Assembly: GCA_027604505.1 (NCBI GenBank)
Contig: JADIIX010000101.1
Coordinates: 2,850-66,849 of the forward strand
Length of the DNA: 64,000 nt
Reading direction: 5' to 3'
From: Gonapodya sp. JEL0774
Taxonomy: Eukaryota > Monoblepharomycota > Monoblepharidomycetes > Monoblepharidales > Gonapodyaceae
Part shown: positions 35,500-46,327 of the stretch, piece after piece
Numbering within the stretch: position 1 is the first letter of the stretch
Layout of the letters: each line of letters opens with the position of its first letter
The notes under the pieces: generated by a model
What the model saw: the letters and a program-made list of their open reading frames with translations, nothing else
Told to the model about the DNA's origin: nothing
Database searches by the model: none
Program-made: the position numbers and the translations under genes

Positions 35500-37368
35500 A
35501 TGAGAGCAGTGACAGCTGTGGTGATGGGAGGCCTGTGCAGACGGGCGGGCGTTGCTCTGTGTGGGCGTGGTGCAGTCCTGCGAGTGGGACGACTGGGACA
35601 AGAGCGACTGCACGCACTGCAGACACATCCACACCCACTCCCACACTTTAACCCAGTACACGCACTCCACCCCCTCCAGCTGTCTCCCTTCTCCACCTCC
35701 CCTCTTCCTTCCCATCCAACACCACAATCCCCTTCCCATCAATCCGTCTCCCCTCATTCCCCTCTCCCCCCCCCTCCCAACCCAACTCCCCTCAACTCCC
35801 GCTTATGGGTACTCGCAAACATCGCTGCTGCTGCTCTCCTCTATGCCGTTATCGACCACTTTAGGCAGCCTTATCAACCCCTTGAATCCCACACCGCCAA
35901 TACCAGCACCACGAATGCCAAAGACGACAGTGACCGCGAACATGGTAAGTCACCCGCAGTGAGAGCCCAGTGAGCGAAGCGAACGGAGTGAGGGCAATGG
36001 GGGAGCGTCACCGAAATGGTGCGGACTTGACCTTCCAAGAGAGAGCCGCGACGTGCCAAAAATGGGATGGAGAGTACGTGTAGGCAGGCTTGACCCGCCG
36101 AGAGAGGCTCCCCGACGTTCCAAATGGACTGGTAGACCCTTTATGTGTAATTGGTTTCAATGGAAGAGCGTGTGTGCGCGCGACGCGCCTCCTACGGCCA
36201 TCCACTTCGCTTTTCTGATCTGTCGGACCTGCACTTTCAACCCCTGGATGTTGCACCTCTCTCTCATCATCCCCGTTCCCCCACTTCCACGTTCCCTCTC
36301 CCTCCCCTTACTCGTATCGTTCGGCCACCTCCACTCCGTCCGCCACACTCTCCCTCCCTCCCTCCCTCCCACTGCCCCCTCCAGCCCCCCCCACCCCGCC
36401 CCCCTCCATCCTCTTCGTCCTCGGCGGCCCAGGCGCCGGCAAAGGCACCCAATGCACCAACCTGGTCCGCGACCACGGCTTCGTCCACCTGTCCGCCGGC
36501 GACCTCCTCCGCGACGAGCAAAAGCGCCCCGGATCCCCTTACGGACAGCTCATCGACACCTACATCAAGGAGGGCCAGGTGGTCCCCATGGAGATCACCA
36601 TCGGCTTGTTGAGACGGGCCATGGCTGAATCTGTCGCGTCCGCGTCCGCATCCGCCTCTACAGGCACATCCACGCCCACGCCCCGATTCCTCATCGACGG
36701 CTTCCCCCGCGCCCAAGACCAAGCCGACGCGTTCGAGGCCGGTGTCGCGCCGTGTCGCGCCGTGTTGTATTTCCAGTGTACCGAGGCCGAGATGGCCACC
36801 AGGTTGCTGGAGAGGGGGAGGACAAGTGGCAGGGCGGATGATAAGGGAGAGGTGCTGGGCAAGAGGTAGGTTGGGGAACGGGGGGGGGGAGGTGGGAAAC
36901 AAGAGGACCGGAGGACCGGGGATCATGCTTTGTTGCATGTGGCATTGTGGCTTGAGGTCATCCCGATGTCCCCTGCCTGCCCCTGCCGATCCGAAAATAA
37001 CGACGACATATATCCCTGCACGATCTGTGCACCCCAATCCGTCATCCGTCACCGACACCGCCTTACGCAAGCTCTTTCATCTTATCCCTCGGTTTTTTGT
37101 TTCTGTTTTGTCCGCTTACTCACTCACTCACTCGCCCCCATTGGTCCCTTCCACCCCCGGTCCCCGCCTTTTTACCTCGCCCTCTGCCCTCTGCCCTCTG
37201 CCCTCCCACCGTACCCTTACCTTGGTTCCTCGGGCATGGCCCACGCCGCATACACCGCACACACCGCACCCACCGACCACCCAACACACTCACGTCCCAC
37301 ACACGTCCCACGTCCCACGTTCGGCCCCGCGCGCCCAAAATAAATCAACCGCCCACATGGAACAAACC

Positions 37369-37400
<32 letters not shown>

Positions 37401-37929
37401 AAACGACAAAATAGGTTCGCCACGTTCACCAAAACGTCGTACCCCGTGATCGAGAACTATGCGAAGAAGGGGAAGGTGATCACGGTGAGTTTGAGGTCGG
37501 GGACCGGGGTGGCTGGTAGTGGGGGTATGAAGTAGGGAGTGGGAAGGGGGAAGGCGAGCAACGCACAGACGGACCCGGATTACGGGGGTGCCTCTCACCA
37601 TACCCCCTTCTGCCCTCACAACCCCAAACCCCCCCCCCCCCCCCCCCCCCACACACACACACCAAAAGGTCTCCTGCCTCGGCACCCAGGACTCGGTCTA
37701 CCACCGTACCCAACTCGCGCTTGCCGAGGCTGGGATCATCGAGTACAGTGGAGACACTGGGAACTTGGCCACCACCACCAATACCGACTCGGCGGCGGCG
37801 GGGCAGACGGCCCGCGGCGGGGGGGTGGAGGGAAAGGGGGACGCAGAGGAGGGGGCCAAGAGTTTGCTTTTGCCTGTGGCGGCAGGGGTGTTGTGGGGGG
37901 TGGGGTGGGTTGTGGCTGGGAGGAGGTGA
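35500..37929 (+). CDS. URA6: UMP-CMP kinase with flanking hydrophobic segments
   Basis: Phosphorylates UMP/CMP (and dCMP) using ATP. Four exons (35500-35944, 36385-36865, 37415-37484, 37669-37929) join in phase. The kinase core has the P-loop 'LFVLGGPGAGKGTQC', NMP-binding 'FVHLSAGDLLRDEQKRPGS', 'RFLIDGFPRAQDQADAFE', the LID 'LLERGRTSGRADD' and 'FATFTKTSYPVIENYAKKGK'. Additions to the usual ~200-residue enzyme are an N-terminal region with Arg-rich start (MRAV at 35500, or M at 35524) and a hydrophobic stretch 'LWVLANIAAAALLYAVIDHF', an Ala/Ser-rich insertion between the two kinase lobes, and a C-terminal hydrophobic 'SLLLPVAAGVLWGVGWVVAG'. The introns are unusually long for this window (440, 549 and 184 bp), and the third holds a 22-base C-run plus AC repeats. 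Confidence 0.83.
37368..37401. repeat. CAA trinucleotide microsatellite
   Basis: About eleven CAA units near the 3' end of intron 2 of the UMP-CMP kinase gene, 13 bases before the acceptor AG at 37413-37414. Confidence 0.9.
37629..37662. repeat. Poly-C tract followed by AC repeat
   Basis: 22 C residues (37629-37650) then six AC units, inside the last intron of the UMP-CMP kinase gene just before its acceptor. The strand-biased run sits in the polypyrimidine position. Confidence 0.9.
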
Positions 37930-38527
37930 AGGGGGTAAGGGGGCGCGACGGGACGGGTGTGGAATGCCCGGCAGTGGTGGTTTGAGTAAAGCAGGGAGGG
38001 AGAGGGGAGAGGCGGCGATGTTACGAGCCACGAGGTTGGGGGGATACAAGGTGTATTACTGCGGGTAACGGGTAGGGAACGGGAGGAAATGGGAAAAATG
38101 ATAGATGCGATTGGTGTAAAAGCACGTGAGCTGGTCTTGTGTCGTGAGCATGGGAGTGCACGGCCGGGGGGGCGGGGCGGGGTGTTCACCACCGGTTGAA
38201 CGCGGTTCACCACCAAATGAAGTACACTTCACCGCCGTTTACCAATCCCAAGTAACGGCTGCACACTATTCCGGTCACATCCACCCACTCCGACCCTCGT
38301 ACCGGTTGCATCTCCGCACGATTTCCCATCGAATGACAACCTAATTTCCTTTGGACTTTGTCCGTTTCAGTTTTTTGACGTTTAAAGTTTTCCAATTTTA
38401 GATGGCACGATTGAGCCAAGGTGGGCCTCTATCTGATGAGTCTGGGAGTCGGTGACGGTGCCAAGGATCCCGAACAGGTTAGGTTTTTGGTGCACAAACC
38501 ACACATTCGACGAAGCCTCATCCACGT
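37930..38527. other. Spacer upstream of the PD-(D/E)XK gene
   Basis: GC-rich 3' flank of the kinase gene, then a more balanced promoter-like region from ~38200. It contains a few imperfect short repeats of 'accaccggttgaac/ttcaccaccaaa' type near 38190-38240. No gene recognised. Confidence 0.45.
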
Positions 38528-39675
38528 ATGCTCCTCCAGAAAACCGCCATTGCCCTGATCCATCCCAGACACGCCATCCGCTCTCTGTCCTCTGCCGCGG
38601 GGCCGCCAACCTCCGCTTGGGTGGCCCTCCCCGGTCGAAAACCCATCGACATCGCGGTGACCCCACATACCTCAGTCTCTCGTATCCTCCAGCGCGCTCG
38701 CAACCTCTTTCCAGAGAATTCGGGCTTAGGCAGGGTCGACATTGACAGACTCGACTTACGTGCCGGCCCAGACGCGCCCCCGCTGCCCCGAGACATGCCC
38801 GCGTCCGAGGCCGTCACGCAGCTCCCTGGAGGCAACTCGGCGTCGAACCCGCTCTTGGTCACCGTCGAGACCAAGACGATTCTTGTCCTGGATCTCGACG
38901 ACAACCTTCGCCCCACTGGGACATACACTGCGGTCAAGATTGCGTCGGACGTGGACCTCAGGAAAATGGGTGAGTGCGGGCGCTTTGAATTTGGTATGGG
39001 ACATTGGTAGATTCCGAGTCCAAGGTTCGTCAAAGGCCGCGGGCTCAAAAGTTTGGACGACCCTGCAACCAACATCAATTCTGTCGACCAGTTGGTGGAC
39101 GGCGGCCAATACATGATTGACGCGCCCATTTTGGATTGGTCGTCGAAGGGCAGGTCATGGGTTGTCGCGGAAAACGCTGGGAGGGAAGCCGAGATAAGGA
39201 GGGCGCTTGAACAAGGACTGGAGGAGGCGTTTGGAACCAAGCCCAAGGTGCTACCGCGGCTCTTCTCAGACTCCAAACGGGACATCGAGGAATGGGATGG
39301 CTGCTTCGCGGTGGACTCGGTGAGGAAGCTCTTTGTTCTGGAGGTGAAGCATGCACCTGACAAGGTATTGTGCTTGTTCACAATAGCAAGATGCGTAGCC
39401 ACTGTGAGCCAACCACTTATTTTTCTCAGGACGGTTTGGACATCATTAGTTGGAGGGCGTTCATGTTCATCAAGACCGTTTGCTCGTCATTGCAGCGGGC
39501 CGACTACGAGCCGTACCTGGACTATGAGGTTGTTCCTGTGGTGGGGGGTGTGTATTTTCCCGAGGAAATTGCTGAAAGGGCCGAGAAAAACGGGATGGTG
39601 AGGTTGTTCCCATCAGGAAGCGGGTTTGCGATTGTTGGAGTGAAGGGAACGGAGGGGTCAAAAGGAGGAGGTTGA
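38528..39675 (+). CDS. PD-(D/E)XK nuclease-like protein with Crinkler-like header
   Basis: Three exons (38528-38969, 39036-39364, 39430-39675) encode 338 residues. The C-terminal half shows a PD-(D/E)XK pattern: 'IEEWDGCFAVDSVRKLFVL' then 'EVKHAPDK', that is, a conserved Asp in WDG and Glu-x-Lys in EVK at the right spacing, in a predicted strand-strand-helix order. The N-terminal ~100 residues ('PIDIAVTPHTSVSRILQRA', 'VDIDRLDLRAGPDAPPLP') resemble the ubiquitin-like header of Crinkler (CR) proteins, in which a header precedes a toxin-like C-terminal domain, often of the restriction-endonuclease fold. Such proteins occur in oomycetes and chytrid fungi. The first ~25 residues ('LLQKTAIALIHPRHAIR') could instead be a mitochondrial presequence; a mitochondrial nuclease is the alternative reading. 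Phase closure at the first intron picks the acceptor at 39034-39035. Confidence 0.55.
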
Positions 39676-41694
39676 TCGAATTTGATGTGTTGCAGATTTT
39701 GTGGTACTGCATCAATGCAAAATGAAACTGGATCGATGATGGACGGTTGGTTTCTGCTCTCGCACTGCCATACACTGGCGATGACTCGGCCACCGGTAGC
39801 CCTTTCGATCGATTGGCCAGCAGCCTCCATCGCTCCGTCGCCCCCCAAAATCGTCCCTGCTGTTGACATTCTGCACACCGGAACCAAACCTGCTTTGAAA
39901 ATGGCCACGCCTACCACGCCCACCACGCCTCTACCATCCTTGGGTTGTGTTTTAGACGCGTGTGGCGCGAGACGTGCTCAGGGTAGGGTTGTTGTGGCAG
40001 TTTGAAGGATCTAACCCTCGACCCGAACGGAGATGGCCTCTTGCGCCAGGCTCCACGCGTTGGTACAAGTGCCACGGACTGCGACCTTGTGAATAAGAAG
40101 GCGGGGCTGGTGCGGTGAGAGGAGCTTCTTCATGATGACATGGACCTCATGGACTCGGACTGCGTCCCTGGACCGCAACAACTTCATCTTCGAGTGCATT
40201 GTGAGTCCGCATTGAGGTATACACGTTCACACGACATAATCTCCACTCGCTTTCTGTACTACGTTTCCCATCCCTTTTGATCTCCCTTTTCGCCAGTACG
40301 GCGGGCGGCGGGCGGCAAGATCCCTCTCCCGAAGGTATGAACTCGAACAGCTGTCACGAGGATCCGCCGTCTCCCTTGGACAGCGGGACTGGCTGTTCGT
40401 GCACTTGGGATGGAACCTACCTGCGATGGGCCAGACACGATGGAACAAGACATGGGTACTCAGTACTCACAGGATACAAAAGTACCAAATCACGACCTCT
40501 CTTTCGACGTACCGTGCTTCAGATCTCGAGTTTGACTTTCGCCAAGAAAACGCTGACCACCACCACCACCACCACCTCGCACCCCACGATGGCAGACGGT
40601 TTTCATGGGGTCACAAGTCTGATCTTGGAAGCTGTGATGATCGGTCATGGTGAACGAAGGTCTGGTTGACCACCTGGCCGCAGGCTCTGAACCATTCCTT
40701 ATTTGATGTATTTCATACGGGGTTCTGGGATTGACACTCACTACCGTGCCCTTGGGAGGTCGTTGGGCGTAGTAGTGATGTCACCGCATCCACCGTCCGA
40801 ACCACACTCGCCCATGCGGCCCGCGTAGTCTTGGACGTGTAATTCTCGACTCACGTTCACCACGTGGCTTGAATTTGTTTCTTTCTTTCTTTTCTCGCTT
40901 TTTTTTGAAACCGCTTCTGTACCTTGATCACCCAACTCGTTTGAGGTGGGGTCATTTGGATCGGCTCCAGACGTGTTTCACCATGGTCAAATGTCAATGT
41001 GTTTGTGAAACACAATCACCTACACTTGGCGTGTCTTTGGCCACACCAGCCCACAAGCTCTCTCATCTGTGATCCGTGGCCGCATCAATAGAAGTTTATA
41101 CCACTGTGACTATCAAACAAACAAAGACAAAATCCAGAGCAAACTAAAAAGACAATCCACACGAGAGCAATTATGACGCAACCTTCACATACATGGATGA
41201 TTACGACTATCCACCCAAATCAAAATACCACCACATTGCTACAACGTTGGTGGGAGCGTCAGCACAGCCAGACTCCCAATTCCAACGAGATGTAAGACCA
41301 GCTCCCGCGGTGCACTGGCTCCCGTCCTCAGCCACACCACTTCACACAAGTAATGGTGGAACATTGACTGGTGCTGGGGAGGCAGGATTGTTGCATCAAG
41401 TAAGAGTTGCGCGATACACATGATTCTGGTTCATGAAGGAAAAATGGAAGAGAGTTCCTCGACGAAAATGGGGTTCTCTGCTTGGCATCGAGTGCACTAT
41501 TTATGTGGCAGCTCTGCAGGGACCACCAGCTTCGTGCTGGGACAGAAAAACAGCTTGCCCGTTCCACCCGTCGAACGCATTCGCCCACCTCTGAAGCTAG
41601 ATTCGATTTGCCAGACGACACGGGATAAAACGAATAAACTTGATTTGGTTTGCCGCTACATTCTTCTCTCTACTGCTAATCGGGATCCCAAACG
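39676..41694. other. 2-kb spacer, no recognised gene
   Basis: Many short open frames, none with a domain signature or a consistent exon chain. A His run near 40555-40580 is merely a CAC/CACCAC repeat. Scattered protein-like stretches (40100-40200, 40390-40530) may be gene remnants, but I could not identify them. The last 100 bases are the La gene promoter. Confidence 0.4.
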
Positions 41695-43869
41695 ATGGCG
41701 AACACAAACGACGACTTGAGCTCCAAGATTCTCAAGCAAGTTGAATTCTACTTCTCGGACTCAAACTTAGTCAAGGATAAGTTCTTAATTGGGGAGATTC
41801 AAAAGGATGCGGAGGGATGTGAGTAGATGGAGGGAAGGACGGGGGATGTTTGGGAACGGAAGGAGAAAGGGAGGAGAACGTGCAAAGACAGTTATGCCGA
41901 GGAACTGGAACAAGCCTGATTTAGACGTGGTTTCGTTCACGACTGCGGATTGTCAGTATCGTGACTTGAATCGGTGTTGCTCGTTCCCAGACCCACGATG
42001 ATTATCCTCGCCCATTGTTGCCTCTTCAATTCCACAGGGGTCCCCATCTCCGTCCTCCTCACATTCAACCGCCTCCGTCAGCTATCGAACGACTCGAGCG
42101 TCGTCGCTCAGGCTCTGAAACAGTCAAAATCCATGCTGGAAGTCAGAGATGAAGGACCCGCTGTGAGGAGGATCACTCAGGTTGCTGTGCACCCGAAGTA
42201 CAACTCTAGGTCCATTTTTGTGGTAAGTGGACGAGAATTTATCCTTTGCAACGGCGCTTATGAGGCTTAGCAAGGTGGCTGCGACTATTTGCGGTACTCT
42301 GATTTGACAAATGTTCCACCTTGCATCTTCCTTGATTGTCCATCACCACGATCCTGATCACTCCAGTCCAACTTTCCCACCGATCTCGTCTCCCCCATCG
42401 ACACTATCATGACCCACTACGAATCGTGTGAGCCCAGGAATGTCCACCCGCAGAGAGAAAAGGTGTTCCAGGGGGGCGAGAAGAGCTGGAAATTCAATGT
42501 GGGTTCAATGAATCACAACATGAGGAGCAAGTGCCAAAAGTTTAAGTGTTGTCGATCGAGCGGCAGGGAAATGTTCGGAGGAGCATGTCGATTTGCATAT
42601 GTGCCTTGTGGGGCATTGGGGATCTCGAATGGGCAGGATCTTTATTGAGAATGACGACTGGCAGTGGGAGTCATTTCAACAGTGTCGATTGCGCCTGATG
42701 GAGTTTTTGAACTCCGCGCTGTGCAAGACGTGTTCATATCGTCATCCATCTGTTCAACTACCGTCACCACCAACACATCATGTTCTTTTTCAAAAGGGCA
42801 CTGCATTCGTCGAATTTCCCACCGTTGCGCTCGCCGCTGCGGCTCTTGAACTCAAGACCTTCAAAACCCCAGAAGGCAACGAGGTAACCTTGTCGGCACA
42901 ACTCCGCAAAGAATGGCTCGAGACTCACGGCAAAGCTCGTCATTCACGGAAGGAGGGTGAAGATGGGGCGAGCAACGGTGGCCAAGAGCCCAAGAAAGAT
43001 GAGGAGGAGACAGCCGACGACAATTCGACAATAATCAACCCACTCACGCGTGGACTCTTCACGCTGCACTATCTTCCTGGCGGAGCCATGCACAACTTGG
43101 AGACCGAGGACCGTAAGGGGCGGAAGCAGACTCCGAAGAAGGAGGCCAAGAACAAGGACGAGGATGAGGAACAAGAAGAGGAGGAGGAGAAAGTTCAGGT
43201 GGAGCCGGTTCCAAGAGTTGCTGGGGGCTTGCTGCGTGCAGAAGGGTTCAGGTGCGTTCGTGGAATGTTCTATCACTCTATTTACTCAAATGTCACTGTG
43301 TTTACGATGAACCGCCTTCGCATTTCCCTCAGTGATCTCGCAACCCGGGACGACCTCAAACTCCACTTTCTCTCATTCGGAGGCATCCGATGGACTGACT
43401 ACGACCGGAACACACACGTTGGTTATGTCTTGTATGACGACGAGAACCGTGGTAAAGAGGTGATTGAGGCCTGGGCAAAGGCCAAGGATGGAGAGGAGGT
43501 AGAAGTTGCGGGAAAGAAGATAGTGAAGGTACTGCATGGGAAGGAGATCGCGGTAAGGGAAGCAACGGGTGCGTCCTTTTTTTTTTTGGTTGACACGCTT
43601 TGCAACAAGGATTAACCCCTCCTGCACTCTGGGATTCGACAGACGAAGAGACCGAATCGTTCTACACAGGCTACGCGGAACGTCGCGCCGCTCTCAGATC
43701 TGGTGGGTCCCGCGGCCGCGGTGACCGCGGTGGTCGGGGCGGTCGCGGCGGGCGTGGCGGTCGCGGAGGTGGTGGTCGTGGAGGACGAGGAGGCTGGGGC
43801 GGAGGAAGGGGCGGCAAGAGGAAGGGCGAAGACTTGGGTGAAGGCGGTGGGAAGAGGCAGAGGAACTGA
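41695..43869 (+). CDS. LHP1: La protein (Lupus La/LHP1)
   Basis: La binds the 3' UUU-OH of nascent RNA polymerase III transcripts, protecting pre-tRNAs and other small RNAs. Seven exons (41695-41818, 42038-42222, 42367-42427, 42665-42729, 42797-43251, 43333-43568, 43643-43869) give 450 residues. The La motif is complete: 'LKQVEFYFSDSNLVKDKFLI', then 'WVPISVLLTFNRLRQLSND'. RRM1 follows ('RSIFVSNFPTDL', 'GVISTVSIAPDGVFELRA', 'GTAFVEFPT'). After a Lys/Glu-rich linker a second, atypical RRM ('DDLKLHFLSFGGIRWTDYDR', 'HVGYVLYDDENRGKEVIEAW') precedes a C-terminal RGG/RGR-rich tail ending in a basic stretch (GGKRKG, GGGKRQRN). Exon 4 has a weak GTGTTC donor; it is kept because it alone restores RRM1. 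The neighbouring introns are 67-237 bp. Confidence 0.92.
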
Positions 43870-44672
43870 ACGGCAGAATGATGAATATCAGAAAAAGACC
43901 TACTTACTAGCACAAAAATCATGCGAAGTCTTGAGAGGTTTTTCTATTTTAGATGCAACTTGCAAGTCTGCAGAAGTTTGTTGCCATGTGGATAATGCTG
44001 ATAATTGAGGATCGCCCCCAGACTCGCGTTCTTTCCAAGGAGAAACAATTATTCCACAACGTAAGAAGTCATCATCTTTTCGACGGTTCGCGTCCTCGCC
44101 AGCAGTAAGGTATGGTCTTTATTGTACCTCTCTAGTTGTTAGTCCGTATTTGTACTTGGTATACATGCATCTCTGTCGTGACATCAACTTCAATCTTACT
44201 GCGGCCCGCCAGGGATAGCTACTAAAATAGTGCGCAGTAAATGCACTTATGTTTGACTTGGTTGCTTTTGTTTTCGGATCTCGAGAGGCATGTGGCCATG
44301 TAGTATTAGAAAACCAGGTGAAGAGATTACATAGCATCAGCTTGTGCTCTTCCCAATCGTTTCTGCTGTTTGTTGCACCTTTATCGTCGAAAATATTGCT
44401 GTCGCATGGGTATAAATCCTTTTCCACTATCACAAGAACACGAAGATCCGATAAAAGCAAGAGTCTTACCTAGCAGTAAATGAGAATGCAATCGTATAAT
44501 ATAGTAGTGGAGTGTCTCTCGGCGCTTCCTTGCAGTGTCTTTGCTCATCATCTTATCATGCTGTCTGAGTGTGGCACATCCTTTTGCGGGGTTTTGGTTC
44601 TCCTGCAGTCAGGGATTGTGGGTTTCTCAACTCTTCTGCGCGGTCTGGCATTTATTCGCTCTTACGCTCAAG
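43870..44672. other. Spacer downstream of La
   Basis: The 3' flank of La, then a region (44480-44672) with overlapping hydrophobic open frames ending in the start of the next gene. These could be an upstream membrane-spanning exon of the acidic protein gene (acceptor-like TTGCAG at ~44535), but no start codon or family match fixes this. Confidence 0.4.
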
Positions 44673-45913
44673 CAGATGCGCATCGAATACACGTACAATT
44701 TGTTGTTTTCGGAAGAGGAAGCGGCGGCGGATGCGGGAAAAGGTAATTGGCCCTCACAAGGGACCTTGCTTTTCCACAAACATCTGTTAAGTTGAACCAA
44801 CGTGTCGGATTATACTCCCTCTCTAGATGCTGCTCCCGCTCTCTTGACGATTACGCCCGTTGAAGCCGTTGGGAAAGCGACCGGGATCAACCAAGCAGTC
44901 GAGTTACCTCCAAACGAACCACAAACTGATGCAGGTACTTTATCCGCTGTCACCCACCGAACTTAGTGTTTGCTTGTCGTGTTAATACGAAGCGATCACG
45001 CAATTCGTGGTATGTAATGATAGTACCCGCTGGAGAGTCCGTCGTGGTGGAGGCAAAGACAATCGACCCCGAACCTTCTGCAGCATTTGAAAAGGAAGGA
45101 CTAGTTGCAGCAGCTCCTCCTGCTGAAGCCAAGGAAGCTGAGACCATCGCCCTCAAGGAACTTGTTCGAGAACAGGAAGGGCTCACGGACGCTGATGAAG
45201 GAAAAATCTCCAAGGGTGCAGAGAAAGCAGCAGTGCAGGGCAAATTTATCTCAGTCGTCGAGGAAGAGCTCGTTACAGCGACTTCAGGCTCGGAGGTTGT
45301 TGCAGTCGATACGGTCTCCGCGGTCGAGGCGGGAGGCGCATCGACGACTGAGGAACCCACCCTCCAAGCTTCGGAATATTCCGCGACGGGGATACCAGTT
45401 CCGGTGGAGACTGTGACTGGGCCTATCGTTCCGGTTGAAAAGGAGGCTGAGTTGTTGCCGCACGAAACGCAATCGGCAACTCTTTTAGTGAAGGCATCTG
45501 AAGTTCCAGTCGAATTGGAGAAGGGTCAGTCGGAGCTGCAAAATTACGGTGATTTCCTCGCATAAACATTTCCTGACACACCACAGCGGACACTCTCTTG
45601 GGGAAAGAATCGAAAGAATCCGAACATAATACACCACCCACCGCACAATCTCCAGGCTTGTCGGACAGCATATCGTCGGCGACCACAAAGCGGAAGAGTT
45701 TTGTTGGTAGTATTTTGGCTAAAGCGCATGTTCAGACCAAGAGCGTCGCAAACGAAGTCAATGGTAAATTCAACGCGATGCTGATGTGCATGGTGGCGAG
45801 TGACGTTAACTATTAAGAGTGTGTTGGCAGCTCCATCTACCAAACCTCGATCAATCAAGCAGACGGAAGAGAAGGCCAACAAGAGGAAGAGCGGCCGCTG
45901 CGCTCCACAGTGA
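44673..45913 (+). CDS. Acidic Ala/Glu/Val-rich protein, unknown function
   Basis: Not recognised. Exons chain in phase: ATG near 44673 ('MRIEYTYNLLFSEEEAAADA'), then from ~44827 ('DAAPALLTITPVEAVGKATG'), from ~45023 to ~45526 (Ala/Glu/Val repeats such as 'VEAGGASTTEEPT', 'VPVETVTGPIVPVEKEAELL'), from ~45588 ('LGKESKESEHN', 'TTKRKSFVGSILAKAH') and a last exon to the stop at 45911-45913 ending 'KANKRKSGRCAPQ'. The middle is low-complexity and acidic; the C-terminus is basic. All junctions are GT-AG, one with a GTCAGT donor. The composition suggests a disordered scaffold or a membrane protein's soluble tail; hydrophobic open sequence lies just upstream (44535-44670) and may belong to it. Confidence 0.5.
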
Positions 45914-46327
45914 GGTTCATTGGTGACAGAATATGCGAGCTTTGCAATCGCGTTCCGGTTGAGTTTCACCGAGAGATATACAACAAGATTGTAATACTTG
46001 GGTTACATCAGTATTGAGGGGAGGTGCCTTCTTTTAAATGATTAATTTTATTCCTCCTAATTCTGTAATCGCTTGCGCGTTATGTAATCGGGGAAAGCGT
46101 TCTACCATGTGTTATCTTGGTTCACTGTTTGTGTGACACGGAAACGCTAAGCTCAGTTGGTGGATTTGTGGCCAGTGTTGTGGTATGGTAGGGTCAACAT
46201 CACCGAACCACAAGCATTCATCTCATCTACAATACCACGTGAGGCCCAGGGAAGACCTGCAAGTTCTACATTGAAGCCAAGCAAATATGACTCTCATAAG
46301 GAATCAACCGCCATCACTGCCCATGTC
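45914..46327. other. Convergent 3' spacer
   Basis: A/T-rich shared 3' flank between the acidic-protein gene and the minus-strand Zn2Cys6 gene. No coding signal. Confidence 0.5.

Noticed and set aside
36053-36628. Plus-strand Arg/Pro-rich frames over the kinase exon
   Set aside because: Out-of-frame shadows of the kinase exon that begins at 36385.
36267-37070. Long minus-strand open frame over the UMP-CMP kinase
   Set aside because: It is antisense to the kinase core, whose P-loop and LID motifs and splice phases prove the plus strand; the frame is open because of the GC bias.
40399-40653. Frame containing a six-His run
   Set aside because: Arises from a CAC/CACCACC repeat; no domain or exon context.
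43671-43922. Pro-rich minus-strand frame
   Set aside because: Antisense of the La RGG tail.
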